This document shows, one piece after another, positions 22,763-31,556 of a stretch of 64,000 nucleotides of DNA. A model generated the notes under the pieces. That model was given only the letters and a program-made list of their open reading frames with translations, ran no database searches and was not told the DNA's origin. Where the stretch lies: assembly GCF_900156375.1 (NCBI RefSeq), contig NZ_FTNK01000004.1, forward strand, positions 62,001-126,000. The letters are read 5' to 3'. How positions within the stretch are numbered: the first letter of the stretch is position 1; the number at the start of each line of letters is the position of its first letter. The position numbers and the translations under genes were made by a program. The DNA comes from Paenibacillus macquariensis. GTDB lineage: Bacteria; Bacillota; Bacilli; Paenibacillales; Paenibacillaceae.

Positions 22763-24220
22763 TCATTCCTCTGTAGCTATAATTGGAAATGTCACGGTGA
22801 AGGTTGTGCCTTGCTGAGGTGTGCTCTCTATGGTAATCGATCCGCCATGATTATGTACAATATTATGCATGATCATAAAACCAAGTCCTGTTCCTGTTTC
22901 TTTGGTTGTATAAAAGGGTTTGCCAAGTGCGTTGATCTGCTCTTGCGTCATGCCACAGCCTTCATCTTGTACGCTGATGCGTACCTCATTGTCAAATGGA
23001 CGGGCATGAATACGAATGACACCGCTGCTGTTCATTGCTTCGATCGCATTTTTAAGTAAATTAATAAACACCTGCTTCATCTGATTTGCCTCTCCATGGA
23101 TCCAAATGGATTGTTCTAAATAGGGTGGGAGGATTTCAATATTCTTCAGAGCAGCTTCACCATTCATGAATGTGATGACTTGTTCCAGTAAAGGTAGAAG
23201 ATCTATAGGTTTACTGGTATGAGACCCTTGTGGCTTGGATAAGACAAGCAGTTCGTTAACGATGAATTCGATACGTTTCAATTCTGACTCAATAATGGAG
23301 AAATAGTTATCATTTTTACGCTCGGAAGTGCGAAGTAACTTAATAAAGCCATTAATAGCCGTCAAGGGATTTCGGATTTCATGAGCGATACCAGCGGCTA
23401 ATTGGCCTGCGGTGGATAATTTTTCGGATTGCATCAGCCGTTCTTCTTTCAGCATTTGTTCAGATATATCTTTAAATATCCCAACGATTGCGCTTTCACC
23501 TTTATAGGTAATAGGTAATGAAAATCCATCGACATATTTCTGCTGACCATTTAAGCACTGTATCTGGTAGCAGACAGAGCCTATCGCTGCACTACTATAA
23601 TAATTCTTTCTTCGTTCTGTGAGGATTTCGTAATTGGAAGTATCAACAATAGTATTAGTAGATAGCCCCAGTACTTCATCCAGGCTCTCCGCTTGGATCA
23701 ATTGTAAGCCCGCAGGATTAATATACTGAATAATTCCATGTTTCGTAATAAGTAGAGATAGAGGCAGTCCCTCCAGTAGTTGTTGAAAAGAGTCGTCTTT
23801 CTCAATTAGATAGGATTCGGAATACTGCAGTTTGCTTTCCATGAGTCTCATCGTGGTATTATTCTCGAATTGAGTAAAATAATAAAGGGGTGCATCCTTG
23901 CCATCCCGGATGACAGAAATGCTGATATCCAGATATAGCCGTTGTCCCGATGGATGGTAGTAATAGTGTTCGAATTGATGCTTATCGATGTCCATGGATT
24001 GCATCCACTTTCCAAGTTGTACAATTTCTAGGATTTGGATCTGTTTCAGAATGGTACGAGATGGTTGAGAAGTTGAATTTAACTCGTTCTGATCATACCC
24101 CAAGAGATTACACAATGCTGAATTCAATTGTAGAAGGGTTCCATCGAACGAAATAAGAGCCATACCAATCTTAGCTTGTGTAAAGGCAAAGTCATAACTT
24201 TGGACTTCATTTGGATACAC
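22763..24220 (-). CDS. PAS-domain sensor histidine kinase, sporulation kinase/NtrB-like
   Basis: A 485-residue cytoplasmic kinase with no membrane helix. PAS domain 1 (about 8-125) starts FAFTQAKIGMALISFDG; PAS domain 2 spans about 143-255. HisKA has phosphoacceptor H280 in AAGIAHEIRNPLTAINGF, and HATPase_c follows with N box NLLKNAIEAM, DEGCGM, KPFYTTKETGTGLGF and the F box. The H box is of the KinA/KinE/NtrB type, so phosphorylation of Spo0F in the sporulation phosphorelay is a good guess. No response regulator gene is adjacent, which fits an orphan phosphorelay kinase. GTG 24220 has GAGAGGAG upstream. Confidence 0.88.
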   Translation of the reverse strand: MYPNEVQSYDFAFTQAKIGMALISFDGTLLQLNSALCNLLGYDQNELNSTSQPSRTILKQIQILEIVQLGKWMQSMDIDKHQFEHYYYHPSGQRLYLDISISVIRDGKDAPLYYFTQFENNTTMRLMESKLQYSESYLIEKDDSFQQLLEGLPLSLLITKHGIIQYINPAGLQLIQAESLDEVLGLSTNTIVDTSNYEILTERRKNYYSSAAIGSVCYQIQCLNGQQKYVDGFSLPITYKGESAIVGIFKDISEQMLKEERLMQSEKLSTAGQLAAGIAHEIRNPLTAINGFIKLLRTSERKNDNYFSIIESELKRIEFIVNELLVLSKPQGSHTSKPIDLLPLLEQVITFMNGEAALKNIEILPPYLEQSIWIHGEANQMKQVFINLLKNAIEAMNSSGVIRIHARPFDNEVRISVQDEGCGMTQEQINALGKPFYTTKETGTGLGFMIMHNIVHNHGGSITIESTPQQGTTFTVTFPIIATEE

Positions 24221-24364
24221 AGGAAGTCTCCTCTCTTATTCATTTCAAAATAGGATTCATTCATATTATAATCGTTAAAAAGAAATCATCAAAGCTTGAT
24301 TTGATTCATTTCATAAACAAAGGTACAATAAATTATTATTATACAATTGAAGGAGCTGTTCACC

Positions 24365-24844
24365 ATGTCTCAAATGATTATTAATACATCAATATTAGTT
24401 CGTCAAATGGTTATTAGACAAGTAGAGGCAATACCAGAAGACTTATTTGATATTCAGCCAGAAGCATTCAACAATACGATCCGTTGGAACATTGGACATA
24501 TCGTTAGTGCACTCAACGGGTTGCTTTCTCGTGGTGGAGTTTCATTAGATATCCATCTTCCAGAGAGTTATAACGTTTTGTTCCTCACTGGAAGTAAGCC
24601 TTCTGAATGGACTATCACTCCACCCTCCAAGGAAGAGCTTTTACAATATCTGAAAGAACAACTTCAAGCTTTATCTGAGATTTCTCCAACTATTTTAGAT
24701 AATATAATGGAACCTCCAGTACAACTTGGTCCTATGAAGTTTGAAAAGTTCGGTGAATTATTTAGCTTTACAACGATTCATGAAACCATGCATACAAATA
24801 CGATTTCCTGCTTATTGAAAGTAATAAAACATAAGCAAGGTTAA
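24365..24844 (+). CDS. DinB family protein
   Basis: A 159-residue four-helix-bundle protein of the DinB/YfiT-like metalloenzyme family. The metal-binding His residues appear in RWNIGHIVSALN (about 48) and TTIHETMHTNTI (H-x3-H, about 141). Such proteins include bacillithiol or mycothiol S-transferases and many of unknown substrate. ATG 24365 is preferred; AAGGAGC lies 10 bases upstream, inside a longer frame from TTG 24347. A terminator follows directly. Confidence 0.8.
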   Translation: MSQMIINTSILVRQMVIRQVEAIPEDLFDIQPEAFNNTIRWNIGHIVSALNGLLSRGGVSLDIHLPESYNVLFLTGSKPSEWTITPPSKEELLQYLKEQLQALSEISPTILDNIMEPPVQLGPMKFEKFGELFSFTTIHETMHTNTISCLLKVIKHKQG

Positions 24845-24852
24845 ATGTAATG

Positions 24853-24876
24853 AGCCCTAGAAATAGGGCTTTTTTT
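24853..24876 (+). terminator. Terminator after dinB-like gene
   Basis: AGCCCTA/TAGGGCT stem with a short loop, then seven T residues. Confidence 0.92.
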
Positions 24877-24911
24877 GCGTTCAATTTCCATACTTATTTA
24901 CAACGGTTTAT

Positions 24912-25739
24912 TTAGTGAATCTCTTGCGTTATTAGTTTCTCTGGTGATTTCGTTGTATTGACTGGACAGAGTCCAGGGTTCGTTATACATAACTGTTCGG
25001 TAAATTGCGGTTGGAGCTTGGAGAGTTCTGTGAAATAGCTTCCGATCATGTGATTGTCAGCAAAGGAACCATTCTGGAAAGACAATGATGAATGGGTTTG
25101 GACATGAGTGTAATAGTATTTTTTTTCACGTTTAGGCAACTTGTAGATGAAGGGTGGAGCATGTGTAACGACATCAAAAGGATTGGCAACACGGTAACTG
25201 TTCTGAACATATTGTGTGAAAGCTCTCATGAAGTCCGGATCACCTACACGTGGAGACGCATATGTAAACAGGTTGGGTGAGTTGTAAGGGGTATTGGCTG
25301 CAATATCAATAGCGCATAGTGTCGCGAGTGCTGCACCTAGGCTGTGACCGGTAATGTATAATGTCTTGTCGGGAGACAATTTAGAGAGAGCGGAGATAAT
25401 TTCCAGGCGAGTTGAAGAATAGATGTCTGTGAAGCCACGATGTGTAAGACAGTCTTCCTTAATATATTTGAATTTCCTTTGAGAGGCTATGATGTTAGAT
25501 ATCCAATTGGTCGTCGACATGGTGCCCCGAAAGGCAATAATAATATCTTTCGAAGATTCCAGGATGAACCCGAATCGTTCCCATACATTGCTAAAGGATT
25601 TCGCTTGAATCGTCTGGTTGAGCGTATAATTTAATGGAACGACGAACGAACCATCCGTATTTGTAAATTGTGCATAGGTCTGTCCGCAGATTGCAGCTAG
25701 AAAGATAGCCCATTGCTCTTGTTCCTTAATGTTACCCAC
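24912..25739 (-). CDS. Class 3 lipase-family alpha/beta hydrolase
   Basis: An alpha/beta hydrolase of about 275 residues in the Lipase_3 family. Counting from an alternative GTG at 25748, the nucleophile S136 lies in YITGHSLGAAL, the acid is D192 (ANPFDVVTHAPP) and the base H233 (FADNHMIGSY). The oxyanion region is IIIAFRGTMSTTNWISN. There is no signal peptide, so an intracellular esterase or lipase is likely. GTG 25739 is preferred because AGAAGGG lies about 9 bases upstream and directly abuts the other GTG. It is divergent from the ECF sigma operon. Natural substrate unknown. Confidence 0.87.
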   Translation of the reverse strand: MGNIKEQEQWAIFLAAICGQTYAQFTNTDGSFVVPLNYTLNQTIQAKSFSNVWERFGFILESSKDIIIAFRGTMSTTNWISNIIASQRKFKYIKEDCLTHRGFTDIYSSTRLEIISALSKLSPDKTLYITGHSLGAALATLCAIDIAANTPYNSPNLFTYASPRVGDPDFMRAFTQYVQNSYRVANPFDVVTHAPPFIYKLPKREKKYYYTHVQTHSSLSFQNGSFADNHMIGSYFTELSKLQPQFTEQLCITNPGLCPVNTTKSPEKLITQEIH

Positions 25740-25957
25740 GTGTCTCACACCCTTCTATACTTAACTATATTAGTGGGATGAAGAAGAGGTTCCAATATGA
25801 ATTAGCTTTAGCATTAATTTCCATAAGCACTTAGATAAATTAAAGTCAGTAACAAACGAATACATAACGAGAAATATTTATTCAATGATAGAAAAAATGA
25901 ACCAATTCTGAGCGTCAGTTGTTAATAATACATCAAATCAAGAAAGGAGTGCCGAGA

Positions 25958-26491
25958 ATGTCTGAACGTGAATTGTTCGATATTTACAATAAGGATGTGT
26001 ACCGCACTTGTTATCACATGCTTCAGAATGCACAAGATGCGGAAGATGTGTGTCACGATGTATTCATTACTGTGTTCCGCCAAGATTGGAGAAGTGTGGA
26101 GCATATACGGGCTTGGATACTTCGTATCGCGATGAATCATAGTCTGAATATATTAAGGAAGAATCGGACGAAACGAGAAAAGCAGGAGCAGATTCAAATA
26201 CAACATGATCAAGCCACGATGGTGATAAAGTCTGTGAACACGATTGTCATGGAGAAAGCTTCAGCAGACGAATTACAGGAACAACTAAGCCTGCTTCCAG
26301 ACAAGCTATTGGCTGTAGTTACACTTCGTTATGTTGGCGATCTGTCAATGGCAGAGATCGCAGAAACGTTGAATATTCCAACAGGAACGGTTAAATCAAG
26401 GCTTCACAAAGCATTGAAGGTCATGCGAAAAAACATGGAACGTAATGAATTATATTTGGTGAAGGGAGAGAAGAGATTTGGAATCAATTGA
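25958..26491 (+). CDS. ECF-type RNA polymerase sigma factor
   Basis: A 177-residue group 4 sigma factor. Region 2 (about 4-75) has DVYRTCYHMLQNAQDAEDVCHDVF, and region 4 (about 110-165) has LPDKLLAVVTLRYVGDLSMAEIAETLNIPTGTVKSRLHKA. AAGAAAGGAG precedes ATG 25958. Its 3' end overlaps by 14 bases the start of a DUF4179-type membrane protein, the usual operon layout of an ECF sigma with its anti-sigma factor. It likely directs transcription of its own operon and of envelope-stress genes; no clear ECF promoter could be assigned in the 218-bp upstream gap. Confidence 0.92.
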   Translation: MSERELFDIYNKDVYRTCYHMLQNAQDAEDVCHDVFITVFRQDWRSVEHIRAWILRIAMNHSLNILRKNRTKREKQEQIQIQHDQATMVIKSVNTIVMEKASADELQEQLSLLPDKLLAVVTLRYVGDLSMAEIAETLNIPTGTVKSRLHKALKVMRKNMERNELYLVKGEKRFGIN

Positions 26492-28127
26492 GAAGAAATT
26501 GAAAGAGCATATGGATGATTCGGGAAAGACATCGTATCCTGATTTTGATAGATTATGGGACAGCATTCAGCAAGGGGAGATGAGGTCAATGGGGAACGAT
26601 TCGAGACGTGTCAGACCTATGAGAGGTAGAAAAGCGGCGGTAATTGTAGGGTTATCCGTTGCCCTACTTGCCACACCTGTCTATGCAGCGATCGCATACG
26701 ATTGGACGGGTATCCTCTCAAATAAGACAGGAGTTCAATCTGCCATGGATAAAGGGCTTGGACAAACTATAGAACAATCCGTTACGAGAAACGGAGTAAC
26801 ACTAACCTTACATACTGCCTTTACCGATGAGAACAGGACGCTTCTTCTATACAGTCTTGACCCTGGGCAGTCGCGAGAAGGAAAGTCTATAAGTTATAAG
26901 AGTATCGGTCTAAGAGACAGTGAAGGAAAGACGATTGAGGGACATTACACGCAACAATGGAATCCTGACCTAGGTGTATTTCAAGGGTACTTCGAAAGTG
27001 ATTGGGTTGTAACCGGAAGCACAGCGGACGTTGAATTTATGATTGAAGATATTAGATATATCGACGACGGAGTGCAACAGATCGCATTCGATCCTAACAA
27101 TCCGAAAACACAGGAATTCCCTATTCAGAAAGATGGAATTGGATCTGTGACTGTGCAGTCTTTCGATCAGTCGGAGGGCAAGGTGCTTCTGAAATCGTCC
27201 ATTACGTTCACAGATCATGAGCTACAAAAGTGGAGTTGGATTCGAATTCAAGCGTTGAACGGGAACAATGAGATAATTAAAGAAGTGAAATCTCCTGTAT
27301 TCGGAACGCCAGGAGAAACTGGAGAGTATAACAGTCAGCAAATATACGAATTAATTCAGTTGAATGGTGAAGGCAACCACTATGTGCTTGCCTATGATCG
27401 AGAAGTAGCACATGTTAATGGGAAATGGGGTATTAATGTTACCTTGTCTAAGAAACAATTGGAGAGTGGTACGTTCAAAGAGAATCTGAATATTCCTCTG
27501 AAGCAGCTACCAGGTGGAACAGAGATTAGTGAAATGATCGTCACCCCAACCCAAATTCGCTTAATATTGACACATCAAGAAAAATTCACTCGTGTTCCGT
27601 ATCAGAATTATCAACTTGATGTGGATGGTACATTGCTAGATGGAGGCGAATGGTACGTAGAAGGCAACACCAACAAGACAGAATTGCGATTTGAGATGGG
27701 TATGCTTGATGTGAACTCGATTGCAAATAAACCAATTGACTTGATCGCTAAGCACCGAGTCGATGAGAACTTGGGCAATAAAATTCCGATCCGGTTAATG
27801 AATATTTCTAATGATCGCCAGTCGATGACTACGGACTATGAAGGGTATCCGGTGACATGGACATACTATAAAAAAGACAATAACTTATACGTTGAATCAG
27901 TAAGTTCTGAATCTGAGTTTGGTGGGGTCAATCAAACCTACTATCTTGATGGTACAAAGAGAAATTTTGGGACACCGGCCATAGTCGCCTTTCACGGGGA
28001 TGGGAATAATAAGCGCATGGACTTATTTAAGGATTTTGACAGGGATGAACTTGAGATTTACGTATGGATGTATTCGACCGAGAAGCCTGAAGATGAGCTG
28101 CGCGTTGAGCTAACCAAGGGGAAATAA
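26478..28127 (+). CDS. DUF4179-type membrane anti-sigma factor
   Basis: A 549-residue single-pass protein. A cytoplasmic segment of about 50 residues (KLKEHMDDSGKTSYPDFDRLW) would bind sigma; one membrane helix follows (about 51-70, AAVIVGLSVALLATPVYAAI), then a long extracytoplasmic part. DUF4179 lies at about 75-190 (LGQTIEQSVTRNGVTLTLHTAFTDENRTLLLY). DUF5643-like beta domains follow. Translation is coupled to the sigma gene by a 14-base overlap, and TTG 26478 has GAGAGAAGAG upstream. The external part probably senses a wall or membrane signal and releases the sigma factor after proteolysis or conformational change. Function by family and context. Confidence 0.82.
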   Translation: MESIEKKLKEHMDDSGKTSYPDFDRLWDSIQQGEMRSMGNDSRRVRPMRGRKAAVIVGLSVALLATPVYAAIAYDWTGILSNKTGVQSAMDKGLGQTIEQSVTRNGVTLTLHTAFTDENRTLLLYSLDPGQSREGKSISYKSIGLRDSEGKTIEGHYTQQWNPDLGVFQGYFESDWVVTGSTADVEFMIEDIRYIDDGVQQIAFDPNNPKTQEFPIQKDGIGSVTVQSFDQSEGKVLLKSSITFTDHELQKWSWIRIQALNGNNEIIKEVKSPVFGTPGETGEYNSQQIYELIQLNGEGNHYVLAYDREVAHVNGKWGINVTLSKKQLESGTFKENLNIPLKQLPGGTEISEMIVTPTQIRLILTHQEKFTRVPYQNYQLDVDGTLLDGGEWYVEGNTNKTELRFEMGMLDVNSIANKPIDLIAKHRVDENLGNKIPIRLMNISNDRQSMTTDYEGYPVTWTYYKKDNNLYVESVSSESEFGGVNQTYYLDGTKRNFGTPAIVAFHGDGNNKRMDLFKDFDRDELEIYVWMYSTEKPEDELRVELTKGK

Positions 28128-28138
28128 TAAGTTTAGTC

Positions 28139-28217
28139 TAGAGGATGTCCCAAAGCTGTTAAGGCTAAGGGATATCCTCTACATATAATAGGTACCGACT
28201 ATGATTACGGTACCTAT
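28139..28217 (+). terminator. Two hairpins after the anti-sigma gene
   Basis: The first hairpin has arms TAGAGGAT.TCCC and GGGA.ATCCTCTA (28139-28181). The second has TAGGTACCG and CGGTACCTA (28189-28215). Neither has a long T run, so they are probable rather than certain terminators; they also mark the edge of the relic region that follows. Confidence 0.5.
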
Positions 28218-28286
28218 TTGTGTTGATCAGCGAATTCGGCTATCCCTATGATTGGAGAAATGCGTCTTGTCCGGTAGCTTCCGCAT

Positions 28287-28756
28287 GCCCATGCTAAGAT
28301 GGAACGACTCAAGAAGCATTGTCTCGTTGTGGGCATGACACTCAGTGACCCTGATGTATTTCCAACGGTTATGAAATATGCGGGGGACTTTGATTACCAT
28401 ACGACCAATTCCTTACTTGCACTACAGAAGTATGAAGAGAAGGGGATTCACAATACACTGTTTATGCCATTTGGCGCTGATTTACAGTATTTTGAACCCA
28501 AAGAACCCCATCCCAAGTTTGTTTGTGATGTTGCTGTCATTGGTCATATGCATCCTGATCGATTGTCTTTACTAATAAGCTGATCTCAGAGTGTGATGTT
28601 ATGCTGCACGCAGCCACGGGGCGGTTGTTATTCACGGGATATTTCGATGAAATGAAGCGTTACTTTGAATATGATCGAGAGATTATTGGTTATGTAGATG
28701 AAGATGATTTAATAATTAAATTACGATATTACTTGAGTCATCCAGAAGAAGAGTAA
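28287..28756 (+). pseudogene. Broken CgeB/DUF3880-like glycosyltransferase gene
   Basis: From 28299 a frame encodes VVGMTLSDPDVFPTVMKYAG..., TTNSLLALQKYEEKGIHNTLF and CDVAVIGHMHPDRLSLL, typical of the middle of CgeB-like spore glycosyltransferases. It stops at 28583. A second frame then gives CDVMLHAATGRLLFTGYFDE and EIIGYVDEDDLIIKLRYYLS to a stop at 28756, which is the normal C-terminal end of that family. The N-terminal half and the segment of about 100 residues between the two blocks are missing and the frame is shifted. A good terminator follows at once, the remains of the old gene end. Confidence 0.75.
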
Positions 28757-28793
28757 AGCAGGTTAAGGATGATTCCCTAGACCTGCTTTTTTT
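28756..28793 (+). terminator. Terminator after glycosyltransferase relic
   Basis: AAGCAGGT and ACCTGCTT form an 8-bp stem followed by T7. Confidence 0.9.
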
Positions 28794-28824
28794 CATGCTT
28801 CAGTTTCATTTTCTGAAAAACGCA

Positions 28825-28846
28825 TTCAGTTCATTTTCAGTTCACA
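28825..28846 (+). promoter_or_regulatory. Tandem 11-bp direct repeats, candidate OmpR-type regulator site
   Basis: TTCAGTTCATT at 28825 is followed directly by TTCAGTTCACA at 28836, nine identical bases at an 11-bp period. A related TCAGTTTCATT lies at 28800. Two tandem half-sites one helical turn apart are the usual target of OmpR/PhoB-type regulators; the operon encodes one. The site lies 58 bp upstream of the transporter start. Confidence 0.6.
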
Positions 28847-28903
28847 TTGAGAAGATACTATTTAGTTATCACAGCAGATTAAATAGGAGTTGGGGGAATA
28901 GAG

Positions 28904-30871
28904 ATGACATTATTAGAGATCAAGCATCTGAATAAATCATATATGCTAGCTGGAAAAGAAAAGGTGCCTGTTCTAAGAGATGTAAATGTGACATTTGAAA
29001 GTGGCGAATTTGTATCTATTCTTGGGGAATCAGGTTCGGGGAAATCGACCTTGATGAATATCATCGGTGGTATGGACTCTGATTACGAGGGAGACGTCAT
29101 GATTCAAGGGAAGACCTTGAGAGAAATGAAAGAAATAGAGATTGATGCATATAGAAAAGATAAAATAGGATTCATCTTTCAGAGTTTCAACCTAATTCCT
29201 CATTTGTCGGTACTTGAGAATGTGATGATTGCGATGCAGATGACAGATCATAGTGAGAAAGAACGAACCCAACGTGCGAAGGAAATTTTGACGGAAATCG
29301 GTTTGAAAGATCATATGCATAAACGGCCAAATCAGCTATCTGGTGGTCAGAAACAGCGTGTGGCCATTGCGAGAGCTTTATCTAATGACCCTGAGATTAT
29401 ACTTGCAGACGAACCTACAGGTTCACTGGATCAAGAAACAAGTGAACAAATCCTTGAACTACTAGATTCCATTGCAAAAAAGGGCGTACTTATTATTACC
29501 GTGACACATTCTCAAAGGGTAGCAGACTTCGGTAGCCGAATTGTATCGGTGGAAGATGGTTGTATTAAAGAAGATCTATTTCTAAAAGAACGCTACACAT
29601 CAGCAAAAGAAACAACACAGAAAAATGGGAAAAATTTAAGTTTTGCAGCTTCTTTCAAACTGGCAATAAATAATATGACCTTAAATACGAAGCGAAATAT
29701 GCTGGTTGCAACGGGTGGGGCCATCGGGATTCTAAGTGTAATCTTGATGCTTTCATTAGGTAGCGGTGTGACGAGCTATATCAATGATCAAATAAATTCG
29801 AGTATGAATCCACTACTAGTCGATGTAGTTAAGACATCAGATAAAGGGGAAATGAAACATCAAGAAGGACCCCCTATGGACGAATTTGCGAATGAACCTT
29901 TTACAGAACAAGATATCAACACCATCAGTAACATTGCAAATGTGGATTCAATCGAAAAGGTCACAACGATCTCTGGGAAAAGTAATGTTGTGTTTAATGG
30001 TAAGAACAAAGAACTCTCAGATCTTGAAACGCTAACAGATTCCATAACAGCAGATCAGATTGAAGCGGGAACATTACCAAATGAGAATCAAGTGATGCTC
30101 ACGGCATCTTTTGCCAAAAGTTTGAGTGGTGATGAAACGTATAAGTCGCTTGTAGGTAAACCCGTCAACTTGTATATTAATGAGATGGATGGACAGAATC
30201 AGCCAGTCACTGTTGAAACGCAGTGGGTTGTATCCGGTATATATGATCAAGAAGATAAGGGACCGATAAGAGGAGCGGGTGCCTACGTTTCATATTCGAC
30301 GCTTGAGAATGCCTATAGTAAACTAAACTTAGTCGTACACCCTAAACAGATTAATGCATATGCGGAGAATCAAGATGATGTCGTGAGCATTAAAGAAGCG
30401 GTGGCAAAAGCGGGATTCCAAAGTTCGCCTATAGCAAGTATTATGGAACGAATTACGACGTATGTGAAGATGGCATCATGGGTGTTATCGGGTATAGCGG
30501 GTATTTCACTACTTGTATCGGGCATTATGATTTTAGTGGTACTTAATATTAGCGTTGTGGAACGGACAAGAGAAATTGGTATTTTACGAGCGATTGGTGC
30601 GAGAAAAAAAGATATCCGTCGTATTTTCTTCTCGGAGTCTGCATTGTTGGGCTTGTTGAGTGGTGTTATTGCAGTTGCAGTGGCTTGGGTAATAAGCTTG
30701 GTGCTGAACAACATTCTATCCAATACCTTTGGGGTTGAGCTTATTCAGCTGACGCCTGTATACATGTTATTTGGCATTGTTGTTAGTACATTGATCAGTG
30801 TGGTTGCAGGCGTGTTACCATCATCCAAAGCAGCCAAACTCGACCCAATGGAATCTCTTCGTTACGAATAA
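28904..30871 (+). CDS. MacB-like ABC transporter, fused ATPase-permease
   Basis: A 655-residue protein. An N-terminal ABC ATPase (1-225) has Walker A GESGSGKST, Q-loop FIFQSFNLIPH, signature LSGGQKQR and Walker B IILADEPTGSLD. The permease half (about 245-655) has one helix at about 268-290, a large external MacB_PCD domain (about 290-515) and three C-terminal FtsX-type helices with VVERTREIGILRAIGARKKD between the first two. The layout fits mechanotransmission transporters that remove peptides or antibiotics from the membrane. GGGGGAATAG precedes the ATG. It is the first gene of an operon with an OmpR regulator and a kinase, pointing to antimicrobial-peptide sensing and resistance. The ligand is unknown. 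Confidence 0.88.
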   Translation: MTLLEIKHLNKSYMLAGKEKVPVLRDVNVTFESGEFVSILGESGSGKSTLMNIIGGMDSDYEGDVMIQGKTLREMKEIEIDAYRKDKIGFIFQSFNLIPHLSVLENVMIAMQMTDHSEKERTQRAKEILTEIGLKDHMHKRPNQLSGGQKQRVAIARALSNDPEIILADEPTGSLDQETSEQILELLDSIAKKGVLIITVTHSQRVADFGSRIVSVEDGCIKEDLFLKERYTSAKETTQKNGKNLSFAASFKLAINNMTLNTKRNMLVATGGAIGILSVILMLSLGSGVTSYINDQINSSMNPLLVDVVKTSDKGEMKHQEGPPMDEFANEPFTEQDINTISNIANVDSIEKVTTISGKSNVVFNGKNKELSDLETLTDSITADQIEAGTLPNENQVMLTASFAKSLSGDETYKSLVGKPVNLYINEMDGQNQPVTVETQWVVSGIYDQEDKGPIRGAGAYVSYSTLENAYSKLNLVVHPKQINAYAENQDDVVSIKEAVAKAGFQSSPIASIMERITTYVKMASWVLSGIAGISLLVSGIMILVVLNISVVERTREIGILRAIGARKKDIRRIFFSESALLGLLSGVIAVAVAWVISLVLNNILSNTFGVELIQLTPVYMLFGIVVSTLISVVAGVLPSSKAAKLDPMESLRYE

Positions 30872-30886
30872 TGATGAGGTGATAGG

Positions 30887-31555
30887 ATGAATACGATTTT
30901 AGTCGTGGATGATGATCCACATATCCGTAAACTAATCAAGGTGTATCTTGAGAATAGTCAATTCACGGTTGTGGAGGCAGAGGATGCACAGAAAGCGCTC
31001 GATTATATGGAGCATTCCAAAGTGGATTTATTGATTGTTGATGTGATGATGCCGCGAATGAGCGGTATTGAATTAACAGAAGATATTCGGGGGTATCTGG
31101 ATATCCCCATTCTAATCGTGAGTGCCAAAGGAGAGTCCATCGATAAAGTAAAGGGATTTCAAGCGGGAACCGATGATTATTTGGTAAAACCCTTTGATCC
31201 AGTGGAGCTTGTCCTACGCGTGAAAGCCCTTTTAAAGCGATATAATGTTTCGTTAACTCAGGTGATTCAATTGGGGAACGTCACCATTGATCTTGCTACA
31301 TTTATGGTTTCTTCACTTGAAGAAAACGTAGAATTGAAAAAGAAAGAATGTGAGTTGTTGTTTATGCTTGCCAATTCACCTGGTCGTATATTTACCCGCA
31401 CACAGTTGATTGAAAGTTTATGGGGAATGGACTATGAAGGTGATGAGAGGACGGTAGATGTTCATATTAAACGTCTACGTCAGCGAATTGAATCTTTCCA
31501 TACATTAACCATTACAACGATCCGTGGTCTTGGCTATCGGTTGGAGGAACAATAA
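30887..31555 (+). CDS. OmpR-family response regulator
   Basis: A 222-residue regulator. The receiver domain (1-115) has acidic residues D8-D10 and phosphoacceptor D52 (LLIVDVMMPRMSG), with Lys at VKPFDP. The winged-helix C-terminal domain (about 125-222) has LKKKECELLFMLANSPGRIFTRTQLIESLWG and DERTVDVHIKRLRQRI. It starts 15 bp after the transporter stop and its stop is one base from the kinase start, so the three genes form one operon. It probably binds the tandem repeats at 28825 and autoregulates the operon. Confidence 0.93.
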   Translation: MNTILVVDDDPHIRKLIKVYLENSQFTVVEAEDAQKALDYMEHSKVDLLIVDVMMPRMSGIELTEDIRGYLDIPILIVSAKGESIDKVKGFQAGTDDYLVKPFDPVELVLRVKALLKRYNVSLTQVIQLGNVTIDLATFMVSSLEENVELKKKECELLFMLANSPGRIFTRTQLIESLWGMDYEGDERTVDVHIKRLRQRIESFHTLTITTIRGLGYRLEEQ

Positions 31556-31556
31556 G

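Noticed and set aside
22760-23059. Plus-strand 99-codon frame with several Cys
   Set aside because: Lies entirely antisense to the HATPase domain of the sensor kinase; a shadow frame.
25860-25925. ECF-type autoregulatory promoter before the sigma gene (TGAACC ... CGTC)
   Set aside because: The two elements are only about 9 bp apart instead of about 16, so they cannot form an ECF promoter.
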